Origin: Pagrus major
Taxonomy: Eukaryota > Chordata > Actinopteri > Spariformes > Sparidae
Assembly: GCF_040436345.1 (NCBI RefSeq)
Contig: NC_133215.1
Span: 24,107,806 to 24,171,805, forward strand
DNA: 64,000 nt
Direction of reading: 5' to 3'
The translations under genes were made by a program, and so were the position numbers. A model generated the notes under the pieces. It was given only the letters and a program-made list of their open reading frames with translations, had not been told where the DNA came from and searched no databases. This document shows positions 1 through 11,191 of this stretch, one piece after another; position 1 is the stretch's first letter; every line of letters begins with the position of its first letter.

Positions 1-2010
1 CTTTTTTATAAGAAAATCTACAGACAATTATCAATTATCTGCTCACTTGGGCCTGTAAGTAAGCATTAGCATGACTTTCTCAGAGACTTTGCACTTTGAC
101 ACACATTGTTGAAGGGAAGAGGTTGTTTGCTGATGTCAACTCAGCCTGCGATAAAACAAAACAACATGTAGTGTGTGTTAGAGGATGGGAGTGATGTGTG
201 GTGACGAAGTCTGTAACAAATTGCTGAACACATCAATATCTGTTTGAAGTGTGTCCATAGGTCATGCTGAACTGCTGCTCAACACTTAACACGTCATCTT
301 GAGTACTTTGAGGGCTAGAGGGTCACAGGGAAAAGCACACAGCAGTTACTCAAAATTATAATCACAGTCTTTTGTGTCCTTGATGCATACAAGTGTTGAT
401 GATGAAAATAAACTAAATGTACTCAGTGATGTGTTCAGAGGACAATATGTCACAACAAAACAGTTTCAGCAAAAGAACGTATGCATTTATTCAATTTAAT
501 CTACTGTAAAATTTAGTGTGTCTATAAAAAAATGTGTTTTCTTTGAAGACATGCCAAATAAGATTGTTTTCCAAGTAGAAGGCTCATCTGCTATCGGTCA
601 TATCTTCCCTGAAATGAAGAATGCATGCAGGAGGGGAAGTCCTGGACATCCGTAACGAGAGGTCAGCAGTTAGGCTCAGCCACTGGACAGTGTTTCTCAG
701 CATTGTTCACAGGAGGCCAGCACAAGTTTATAGGTGCAGTGGAGAAAGGCCTCTATTTACTTTGTCTGTTTAAATGTTGAGTGTTATGCTCGTAGCAGCT
801 AACGTAACCTTGAGCCACGAGCCTCAGAGATGAGAAGCTAACAGAGGTCTGCTCACTTCTTTCCAATTCCACACGTGGAGATTTTTAAACTTTTCAAACT
901 TGTAGTCTTTGGCCCCAACCAACGCTGACTCAAGTGACATCACTCGAGGCAATTTAGCAGATTTTTTGCAGAGCCACAATCAGCCTTATACAACATTTTT
1001 TTCTTCTGTTTCGCTCTATTTTTTATTTATTTATTTATTTATTTTTACAGATTTTCCTTATCGACTAAGGAGGACCAGGAAATGCAGTTAGAGTTGTTTT
1101 TTTTGTCAAGCAATGTTTTCTGTAAACAAAAGTTGAATATAAATTACTTACACAACACAGAGCATTTATTCACACAGCAATTGTGTGAACCAAATAAACT
1201 GATAATGTGTGTGTGTGAAATCTTTTTAGGGACATGTTATGCCTCTAACAAACACTGAAACATTTAATCTAGCCTACAAAAGTCCCACTTATGAACCATA
1301 AATGGAACAGAACACAGTGAACACAAAACAGTCCAATAATCAGTCAGGGTCACGACTTGTGAAGATTCTTTCCAAGCGATACACAGAAAGAGATACTTGT
1401 AAGCTACTGCTGCAACAATGGCCTCATTCACCAACTGAGCATAAGTAGGACACTTCTAGTGGTGCTTCATTACAGCTACATGGGAAATCATTATTCAATA
1501 TGATTGGTCACACAAGTGGTGTATGCACAAACACACAAAGTATGTGCGCAGTATGTACAGCAGCTATATAGGACAAGCTCTGTATCATTTCTAACTCTGT
1601 CACTAATTGAGTCGTTAATAAGAAATTGCTGTTCATGTCATAGCTGATAGTTCGCACACATGAATTGAGGCATAACACACAAACATCTTACATAATGAAG
1701 ACAAGAATGCTGCAAACAGCAACTGTGAGAATAATCAATGACTCTACATTGACCTAGTTAGGCTGTACAGTGTGACATTTAGGTCACTTTTTATCTGATG
1801 ACTTTTTCCTTGAAATAAGAAAAAAACATAATGCATATATGCCATATATGTTCTTGGATAGCATTCTGTATCAGGGTCATACATGCAAAGCATTGAACCT
1901 CTGACAAGTTTGTGCCATATCAAAACTATTAGAAGCTCATATGACCTTTTCATTTAGTCCTGAAGGGAAAATCCCCAAAGCCTCCATACAAGGAGTAATT
2001 GTAAGACTTT

Positions 2011-2302
2011 ATAATAACCATCATTAGTAAATGCTAAGTTCATATAACTTTAGTTAATCGCTTATTCACTAAACAATGAAATGCTAAATAAAGCATTTAT
2101 TAAGCAACTGTTTATGATTATTATACTTTGTAAATCTTTACTAAATACTGTGAAGTTCATCTATAAACATTAATTGGATTTTGTGACCGATGTTTATAAA
2201 CCTTTACAATCACTTAATAAATGGTTTATAAAGCATTTCATTGTTTGTTTACCCTCAAATAACTATTAACTATTGACTGTTATTGTAAACTGTTACCGGG
2301 GT
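2011..2302. repeat. AT-rich interspersed repeat, copy 1
   Basis: This AT-rich block is built of short phrases such as 'aaatggtttataaagcatttcattgt' variants. A clearly related block lies at about 8827-9098, with the same order of phrases around the shared core 'gcatttcattgtttgtt'. Two diverged copies in one window indicate a dispersed, probably non-autonomous DNA-transposon family. The class is not identified and the ends are approximate. Confidence 0.5.
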
Positions 2303-3302
2303 AAAACAATCAATCTTTTCCAGAAATTAATAGCTGCATTTTACTGAAAACCATGCTGGCCATCATTCAAACCTCTTCCCTCATATTCCCGCATGACTCC
2401 TTCACTCGCTGACCTGATCCTTAGCTCAAAAAAACCCATTGAACTATGATGTTGTTATGGATTACCACAGATACAGAAGCATTTCAGTGTGTTTATGGTG
2501 ATATAATAAGAGATTCAAGGAGACTGTCACACCTATCTAACTATCTGGTATAAGGAATGTCTGAGGTAAACATTCAGTAATTCCTGCACTGTTGTTCACA
2601 GACATGACACATTCCTTTGGTAATAAAACAATCAGCTCCTCCTGCTCTATTTCTGCCCGGTAACCACTTCCAGTAGCTCAGGAGTCTTTTATTGTTCTCC
2701 TCAGCCGCCCTCAGCCAGTCAGTGACATCATTCCCCTTTCACCCAGTTCTCTGATGGCTGCAGCACGAGGTAACGAGCGGTCAAAGCGCGCTGCGTTCAC
2801 GGACTCCTCCAAAGCTCGTACATCCATGCGTCTAGGTGAGACTTTTTACGCAAATCGATCAAAATAAATGATGTAAAAAAATTGACGCATGACAATATTA
2901 TTTTTTAGTGGATGTCAGTTTACCACGCAAAAAGGTCACACCGTGAAGACAATTAACATTAAAAATGTCTTGAGAGAGCCAGTGTTTATCTTCAAAACAG
3001 ATTTTATCTCCATGAAATCTGATATTATTATTGTTGTAGTGTTTTAATGGTTTGTTGTATTGTTTTAATGTTTTGAAATCTTACTGTTGTTGCTGCTGCT
3101 GTTGCTGATGTTTTATAGTGAATACATATTTTCTTGTAAAGTGTTCTTCCATTCTTACTAGAGATCTTGTCTCAGTCTCCTGCCGAGGGAGTACAGATGT
3201 AAATGCTGTGCACTGTCCCTGTCAAACAAGAGAACAAACAAGCAAACAAATATAGAAATGAATAAACTTGTGAATGTGAATCAGCTCAAAAGTGCTGTAA
3301 AT

Positions 3303-3303
<1 letters not shown>

Positions 3304-3356
<53 letters not shown>
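3304..3356. repeat. (TG)n microsatellite
   Basis: Near-perfect TG dinucleotide tract of about 50 bp in upstream intergenic DNA. Confidence 0.95.
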
Positions 3357-3359
<3 letters not shown>

Positions 3360-4111
3360 ATGTCAAATAGACTGACATGTGTTTTAATAACCTATTAAAC
3401 TGTCGTTGCCTCTTCTCTGTAGAAAGAAGGAGTTGCAAGTAATGAAGCGCAAGTTATTGAAAATTAGATAAAAAATTAAAGTTACAGAAACTCAAGAGTC
3501 AAAAGAATCAGTGCTCGACATAAAATGCTTACCTCTAAAATCAAACCTTGCTTTTGGACCAGATAGTTCGTGACACTTGAATGAAGACCAGTGCAAAATT
3601 GATTCTTCTCTTAGATGGCTGATTCATTTACTGGTTTCTTGATCAATGGCCTTTCATTTGCAACTCTAACAATAATATAACAATAATCCGACAGCACATG
3701 AAGGCCACATGAGTGCCGACGTTGCCAGCAAGGAGGAAAGCCACGCAGCAATGTTTATCTAACACAGAGCTCCTGCTCCCGAGGGCTCTTTGTGTGTGTT
3801 ATGTAGGCTATCGGTTTAATGGCTTTCGAGAAATGCTTCCCATGGTTTATTCTGTGTACTCTGTGTTCTGCTGCAACACTAACGACACACTGAAAAACTG
3901 ACATGTCTCGAGTGATTGTTTCCGGTTATGGCGTCCCTTTAAAAAGGCTGCTGTTATGGTCTGTGTCAAAAACAGATGCATTTGAGGATAATCGGTCATT
4001 TTTTCAGCATTTCAGACAGATGTGACACATTTTTGCAACGCAGAGATAAATATAGGTGATACGTACACCATCCCCCTCCTATCCTGCTTTCCTTCATCCA
4101 ACTCTGTGCTG

Positions 4112-4410
4112 AGGTTACTATCGGACAAACCTCCCCTCCTCCTTCGCTCTCCGTGCTGGGGTTACTATCGGACAAATCGTCCATCCTCTTCCTCCTTTCA
4201 TTCTGCGTCTGCTACCGCATCATGTCGACATGCCTGCATATTTAGTCGTTTTTTACCTGGGTTGATGTGTTTATGCAGCACGCAGTTTTACCGACAGGAC
4301 AGCGGAAAGCACACGGAGAAGACTGAGACATCCTGCAGCTTAATTTACTCCCACAAAGAGCACTGTTGTATATTCTCAACTGCAGCTCTATCAGGGGTTA
4401 CTATCGGTTA
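4112..4410 (+). promoter_or_regulatory. abca1: Distal cluster of three ABCA1-type DR4 LXR response elements
   Basis: Three 16-bp elements of the form (A/G)GGTTA-CTAT-CGG(A/T)(C/T)A lie at 4112-4127, 4159-4174 and 4395-4410. The first two sit in a short tandem repeat with a 47-bp period. The third is about 220 bp further on. The sequence is the reverse complement of the well-known mammalian ABCA1 promoter LXRE, with the same CTAT spacer. DR4 elements bind LXR/RXR heterodimers and mediate oxysterol induction. The cluster is about 6.9 kb upstream of the inferred abca1 start site. The motif copies are seen directly; enhancer function and abca1 as the target are inferred. Confidence 0.7.
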
Positions 4411-5124
4411 AAATGAAAATGAGGAAGCTGGTTCACTTTTTTCCAACACGGGAAGAAGCATTCAGAACAAGTCTGTAAATGCCTCCCTGCAACGAAGAAA
4501 TAAAGGTTGGAAAGATCACGAGACACATATTTTACCCTGAAAGAGACAAGTGGATCAACAGGCTGGTTCATTTCAGTCTGAGTTGATTCTGAGGCCAAAT
4601 TCTTAAACTCCACAGAAACTGTTGTCAACAAGCAAAGATCCCGTATTTACACCTAGAAGACTGATTTCTTAGAGGTTACAGATTAATTGCCTCATCCTTG
4701 ACTTTTGAGTCTGTGCACCACTTTCCCCTAATTGTACATAGACAAGTCTCTCAGTTAAAAAAGTCAGTGATTCTACAGGGCCATTACATTGGTTCCAATG
4801 GGTCGTCATGCAAAATGAGTAATTGCTCCTTTTACCTCTTTTTTCCTTCCCCTAGAAGTGATGAAGAAACCATCAGGGTACACACTGATCGCATGATGGG
4901 CTCAGGTTCAAGTGGCCCTATTGTTGCATATCAGTTTTTAAGTTCTGTGTTATAAAGAGTTTCTTTCAAAAGTTTTATTGATTCAGTTAATACAAAAATG
5001 TCTGTAATGTCTTTTGGTCACAGTCATTAGATGCCTGGTTTGTAGCTTTTGGCCAAACTGCATGGTTTCTAAAGAAAACATGGCCACTCATGACTGATTG
5101 TACATCTTTTTTCCTATGTTCATT

Positions 5125-5365
5125 AGTTACTGCTGTTAGGGCTCTTTGAAATAGTTTACCTGAGGAACTGGAAAATTCACTGCCTGGCTTTAGATTAACT
5201 GGTTCATTTGTTCTTATCTGTGCCTAACTTGTTTTAATTTGTTGACTGCTGACTGTATTTTATATTCAATGTTTTCCTTTATTTGCCCGTCAGTGTAAAG
5301 CACTTTGTAACGGTTGTTTCAAAAGGCGCTATGTAAATAAAGTTATTATTATTATTATATTATTA
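5125..5365 (+). mobile_element. 3' tail of an L2-like LINE
   Basis: The block ends with the phrases 'gtaaagcactttgtaa' and 'gctatgtaaataaag' followed by an ATT microsatellite. This is the characteristic 3' end of teleost L2/CR1-type LINEs. No coding part is preserved, so it is a 5'-truncated relic on the + strand. The start is approximate. Confidence 0.6.
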
Positions 5366-8300
5366 GTTACTTTTTATTTTCGTGTTAGGCCAATATCTGG
5401 CTCTCCCAAATTAAATTACAATATACTGAATCACCAATTTCTTGCAGGTGAAAAAAAGAAGAGAAAAAAACACATGAAAACACACATTTCAAATGAACTG
5501 TACATTGAAATGAATGTTTTTACAAATCTACTGTTTATCTTGATAAAGAGCTGTTTTTTCCTCATCTTCCATGCTCTCTCCAGGTAAGTGTCTAGTCTAA
5601 ATGTTTCATATGTAAACAGCCAGCTTAATCTTTGTGTATCATCCATATGTACAAGGTCAATATTTGTTTTTATGTTACTAAACAAAATTCTGCTCAGCTC
5701 TGGGATCACACTTCATGTCATGATATGGAGAAAAAAAACATTTTTCTTGAGTGAACCACATGTATTATGACTACTTTTCAACATAAAATGTGATGGTCTC
5801 TGTGTAACTTCTGAAGCCGATTGAATGTTTATGTTAGTGGACTCTCTCTGCTCCCTCTGCTCTCTGTTAGCGGAGCAGAGAGAGACACTGAGACGAGGAA
5901 CTTGTTTGGACTGTTTGAACCGAGTCCTTTACAAAGAAATCCACAATCCAGCACCATTAAACAACTCAAACAAACAACAAAACTGTCATTTGTTCTCTCA
6001 AGACCATGATGCAGTTTAATAGTTAATGACTGTGGAGTGGAGACCTACATGAAACTTTCTCAAGGCTGATAAACTTAGGGCTGTAACTCTGCTAGCAAAC
6101 ACTCTGTTAGCTCAGGACACTAACATTGCTTTTCCAGCTTCTTTCACTGTCTCAGATTCAAACAGCTGCAAACACTTAATGTTACTGTGGCTCGCTAGTA
6201 AACATCGGCTACCGCCAGCTAACATAAAGAGTGGCCTGTAATTCAGTGCAAAGAAGATGAAGACTGGTGACGATAAAGAATACGTTTTTATTGTGCTTAA
6301 AAGAAGAAATGTCTAACATATCATTTGCTGGACTTCAGGAGGTCAGCGTGCAACGACAGACACAAGTTCCCACACATCCTGCATCATGTGCCAGCGCTGA
6401 GGGCGAGGAGGGCCAAGTGCTTTTATTGCATGTTATTTGAAATTACATAGTTGTGTTTACAGTGATATATTGGGGAGGACAAGTCATATTTTTCCTAGGT
6501 CTGGAGGTCCGGTCTCCCCTGTCCCCCATGTGATTTCCACCGATCATTCTACCTCAGTGTTCTAACAATCCCACATAACATACATAATATGATTGTACAT
6601 GATGGCTCACATTGTTAGCTCATGGCTCACCACCTACCACCTTTGAAACAGTGAAATTACACTCTGTTCTCAACAAATTCTCCTGTAGGAATTCATAATC
6701 CTTGTTTTTTTTGTGTGTTTTCTTTTTACATTTTTCTTTAAATGTGCAATAGATGTTTCTTTTCTCTACAGGGCATGCTGCCCACCTGCTTGAACATGCT
6801 CTAACCGTGTTCTGGTGGACATTTTGAACATTCAAGTCTTCTGTTTCATAATCTTGTAGGCACAACTCCAAGAAGTCCAAAGAGTGTTTTAACATCCTAA
6901 GTGGGTTACAGTCTAGTGATCCCATCAGTCCCGAGCATGTAAGCTACCTCACACTGTGCCAGCCATAACAAACCATTGTTCTCCAGCCAGAGGGAATAAC
7001 TGCACCTGACAGCTTACTACACATTATCACGGAGATGTGAACTGCTGGATTTTTTGGTCAATTTTCATCACAACTGTCTTTAATACCACAAATTTTCCTC
7101 CATCCCTTCGGTATGATTCGATGAAAAATGAACTATGGTTCCCATCTCGAACTTTTGTCCTGGACTGCTCAGAGGTGACCCTTGTATCTGTGCGTGATAT
7201 TTTGTATCAGTCATGTGCTTTTCGTGAAATTTCATACTTGCAGTTTAGTGTCCTCAAATGTCCTGGAACAAGACAATCATTGCCTGTTAGCTGCTCTGAA
7301 ACTGCCAGTGAACTCTGACCCTCTGAAAGGACAGGAGCTAGAAATAGAAAAAGCTGCCTTCCCTCTCCGAGAATTGGCGGATTAATAGTGTTTTTTGTTC
7401 CTTCTTTTTAAACCCAGTCATGCATTCATTCATTTATCACGCAAATACAGAATTGTTAAATAAAAATAAAAAGGTGCTTTTTACAGTAATTGTTTCACTT
7501 TTTATACTCTTCTTAAATGTGTCATTGAGAAATAATGTAATCAGTCTCTTTGGAAATGGCTTTGTTAAACCAATCATTTACCTGATTAGATTTAACCACT
7601 GAGGAAGTCTGTAATTATTCTCAGAAACTTCAAATTAGATAAGTTATAGTCTGCCCTTTATTAAACAATTCAAAAATGTTCATTTAGAATCACTATTTCT
7701 ACATCAGTCTTTGTTTTCATGAGAACGATTTACACTCATGAGAACACTTTGAAATTGACAGCAGCTCAAATTTTCCACAGTTACTCTGAATTCTTCAGAT
7801 GAAAGATGAGCTGTTGTATAATTCAGTCATCTTTGATGATTATCATCCATCTTTATCCCTGCAGACAGTATTCAGAGCTTCTTTGATGGATTACACGACT
7901 AATCACTCTGATTAAGTATCCAGTTTAAATGGGCCGTCATACTGGGAGAGCTCACTGTGGCCCTGTCCACAATGGAGGAAAATAAGGTTTTTAGATGACC
8001 AACATTTACCTTTTCCTCCAGTTTTTGTTTCATCTCATTTCAGCAGACACAGTTAAATGTTCACATTCACTTCATTACTAAAGCAAAATCAGCTGAATCT
8101 TGCAAATTATTTGTTGCAATATATATTAGAACATGTGCTCTACAGGGTTCTGACCATGTCTGCTTGAGGTCATTTGAGACAATAAATAAAATGTATCTTT
8201 TCTGGGTAAATAATAAGCAGAAAATGTAGAATACTGCAATAGAATAGAAGCAATGGGGTCTGTTATTTAGCAAAAAACTTTATAATCTTCCCTTTTTTCC

Positions 8301-8826
8301 CCCACTTGGTATCTACAGATTTAAATGGGAAAGGAAAAGAGCGATTTGGCTGTCCACCATCACCTGTGTTATATTTAAACTAATTGCCCCCTTAAGCAAA
8401 GAGAACAGACAGTGGAGGCACATAATCACTGCCAGATGGTTGTCAGGTCCTCTGTACATTAGTAGGTCCGGACTGTGCATGAGGCTCATCTAGCTTCCCT
8501 CAAACATCAACAAAAGATAACCAGGAAACAAATAGGATTAGTGTTGAGGTGAAAAGCTGCTCTTTATTCTGAGGATTTGTTTAGAGAGCAGTTGAAAAGT
8601 TCACCATGGTGTTCATGTGAGGTCAGCAGTATTTTTTTTTAAATTTTTAGTAAAGGCGTTGCTCCTCACAATGCGCGATCCATGTGAGGATGTGTAATAA
8701 TCAGCATGCGTTGTTAAACTGTTCAACGGTTGTTCCCTCTCCCTTTTGACTCCCACTTCATCATCATTAAGGGAAAATGCTTGTTATAACAAGGTCCTTA
8801 CCAGACCAACTTTTAGCTGTTTAACA
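5366..8826. other. Upstream intergenic DNA, nothing recognised
   Basis: Only short, low-complexity ORFs occur, with no protein-family motif and no RNA gene that I can recognise. Confidence 0.5.
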
Positions 8827-9098
8827 GTGGTGAAATGTATCTAAATACATTTATTAAAGTATAAGTAAGTTATAAAACTTTGTAAATGGATTATAAATAC
8901 TATGTAGTTTATATGTAAACATTATTTGGATGGCCATCATAAAGTTGCAACTGATGTTTATATAACCTTGACAGTTAGGTAACAAATGGTTTAAAAGAGC
9001 ATTTCATTGTTTGTTAACAGTCAAATAACTATTAATTCATGCTTAATGAGCTATATTTTACCATTTATTAATGACAGTTACATTAAAGAGTTACTGTA
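8827..9098. repeat. AT-rich interspersed repeat, copy 2
   Basis: Diverged relative of the block at 2011-2302, sharing an ordered set of phrases around 'gcatttcattgtttgtt' and 'caaataactattaa'. It is probably a non-autonomous transposon; its ends are not defined. Confidence 0.5.
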
Positions 9099-10009
9099 AA
9101 ATTTTAAATGCATGACTTTTATTTGTAAAGTATTTTTTATTGTATGGGATTCATGTTTTTGCAATGGAAAGAACCTGTATACTTCCTTCATCACTGCTGT
9201 TTAATCTGGTATGGGTGTCAGCCATGCAGTCAGAAAAACATAAACCAGCCAGACGTCATGGTCTGATGACTAGTAAAGTGTCTACAGTTGCTTGTTAGAC
9301 AGTAAAGTGACCCAGTTCCCCAGTGGCCATGCTCCATATACTGTCATTGTTCAGCTACACTCACTGAGCGGACAACAAGACAGTGCATTTTAACTTTTTG
9401 CAGGAAAACACACTCACACCGCAATGATGGTTGCACAAATTCTTCTTGATTCTTTGAAATTTTATTGTGACTACTTATGTTTCATATAAAGCTGGTGTTA
9501 GAGGGGCATTCATTTTTTCATGTAGTAGTAAACCAACTATGAATGTGCGTGTGTTAGCATGTCTTTAAGTTAAAAGTATCTGAGAGCCATAGTCTTCTGT
9601 AAGCTCAGGTACTCAGGTAAGTTATTTTCAAATTGAAGCACATGAATGGTCAGGAGTGACAACAACCCCACAATTCTCAGCAATATACTTGTATACTTTA
9701 ATTGTACTTTAATTGATTTCAAAAGATAATCCCAGGTAGAAAATCTAATCAATATCCCCAGGGGGAACTTAGTTGTTTAAACAAGTCTTGAATCAACTGA
9801 TTGATTAACAGCCACGCTCTGTCACTTTGGCCTTCACAAGAAATGTTACTCACAGAAACAAATTTTCTTGCTGCTGTCTCTGCCAGTGAACTGGCAGAGA
9901 CGTGAAATGGAAATTTTGGTGTACTGCAAGTGGCCCGCTGTCCATTGCCTGTTGCGGTCTGAGTCCCGGTTTGATAGATGATAGCAAGTGCAAATGAATC
10001 AGCAGCAAG

Positions 10010-10095
10010 CGAACCTCCATCCATCCATTTTCTTAAGCTGCCTGTCCTGTTCATGGTCATTGAGGCCTGGAACCTTCCCCAGTACACATTGGGGC
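10010..10095. repeat. Teleost interspersed repeat fragment
   Basis: The run 'ccatccatccattttctta' is followed by a 'cctgtcctgttca' and 'ggcctgga' pattern. It matches a very common fish dispersed repeat beginning CCATCCATCCATTTTCT. It is recognised from memory only and the copy is short and diverged. Confidence 0.45.
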
Positions 10096-10557
10096 AAGAT
10101 GTGGAGTACAACCTCTAACTTGCCACAGAGCAAACTAACATATACAGAGAGATAGCCACATTTACCCTCTCACCTACATAGCAATGCATTTTAGGAAGAG
10201 GAAAGAGGGGAAGGGTGTCAGCAAGGGTTTGAGTCCAGTGAGGTTTGTGGGACACATTGGAGAGACAAGACTAACAGAGTGTTCCCATTTCTAGTCCGAA
10301 ATTCCACATGTAATTTAACGGATTACTCTGCATTACTCCTTATCTCTTATAAATACCTGCACACAAAAATAAATCTCATACTGTCTAAGTATATTTATTC
10401 AACTTTAAAGTACATAATCTCCAACTTTACAATTTACAACAATTCACTGTGTTCCTTCCCCAATATCCAATGTTCCTTATCAACTTTTAACTACCTACTT
10501 GCATTTAGTTTTGCGGAGCATTTTAATAGATATGTACATATATAAATATATATATGT

Positions 10558-10565
<8 letters not shown>

Positions 10566-10642
<77 letters not shown>
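10566..10642. repeat. (TA)n microsatellite
   Basis: Nearly pure AT dinucleotide tract of about 75 bp, roughly 300 bp upstream of the abca1 promoter. Confidence 0.95.
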
Positions 10643-10646
<4 letters not shown>

Positions 10647-10934
10647 ATTCTGAAATAGAAATAGAAAATCAACATTTATATATCATATCATGTAACACTT
10701 TTTTTCTTTTAAATACTCTTCTCCCTCGTTGTAATGATAATGATGATTAATCTTATAGGTTATTAGTAGCCTACTTTATGTAGCTGCAGTCCTAGCCTAA
10801 AAATAGCATGTGTAGTAGCCTAATTGAATATTTTCCCCGCACTCATCTTGAGCTTGGCAGTAATTGAAAAGCAGCACCGTGCATTGAGGAGGCGCTGAGG
10901 TGTCGCTGGCCCTTTAAGAGATGTTTTGACTCCG

Positions 10935-11047
10935 CACGTGCTTGCCTTATATGGCACAGCATCAAACGGTGACCGTTAGTTACCTCTGCCGCCGCTCCGC
11001 TGCGCAGCGAGCAGCCGTATAAAACCCTGCCGGAGGAAAAAACTGTT
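10935..11047 (+). promoter_or_regulatory. abca1: abca1 core promoter: E-box, CArG box, DR4 LXRE, TATA box
   Basis: Four elements appear in order. A palindromic E-box CACGTG lies at 10935-10940. A perfect CArG box, CCTTATATGG, lies at 10945-10954. A DR4, TGACCG-TTAG-TTACCT, lies at 10970-10985. A TATA box, TATAAAA, lies at 11018-11024. The mammalian ABCA1 promoter has the same E-box, DR4 and TATA order, and the DR4 there is TGACCG-ATAG-TAACCT, so this is a conserved LXR/RXR-responsive promoter. The transcription start is inferred about 25-30 bp after the TATA box, near 11048. The CArG box (SRF site) is seen here; I do not know it as a conserved ABCA1 feature. Confidence 0.85.
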
Positions 11048-11191
11048 TTGTCAGACACTGAGACTCAGAGAAACGGAGGACCGCAACAGTAGAGGAGCAC
11101 AGTTTACTTACCCGTTATAACTTGTTTTGGACAAGGGAATTCACTTTATGAAAAGGGAAAGAGTGGATATTCACACGTTCAGGACTGGTTG
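11048..11191 (+). other. abca1: abca1 exon 1 (5' untranslated)
   Basis: A non-coding first exon is expected from ABCA1 gene structure, where the start codon lies in exon 2. The start is placed from the TATA box. The end is placed at the donor in 'tggttg|gtgagt', with the intron beginning at 11192. No ATG here opens a significant frame. Both ends are inferred without transcript data. Confidence 0.65.

Larger units (their letters stand above)
1..4100. other. Upstream intergenic DNA, no gene recognised
   Basis: No open reading frame here resembles a known protein, and no splice-bounded exon series could be assembled. All ORFs are about 60 residues and low complexity. Contents that can be named are an interspersed repeat at 2011-2302 and a TG microsatellite at 3304-3356. 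The rest is AT-rich non-coding sequence, presumably the 5' flank of abca1. Confidence 0.6.

Noticed and set aside
4672-4679. GAGGTTAC octamer near the distal DR4 cluster
   Set aside because: The second half-site at DR4 spacing is TTAATT, which is not an LXR half-site.
1-10900. A protein gene upstream of abca1
   Set aside because: I looked for spliced exons and family motifs on both strands. ORFs are short, low in complexity and lack exon-like borders.
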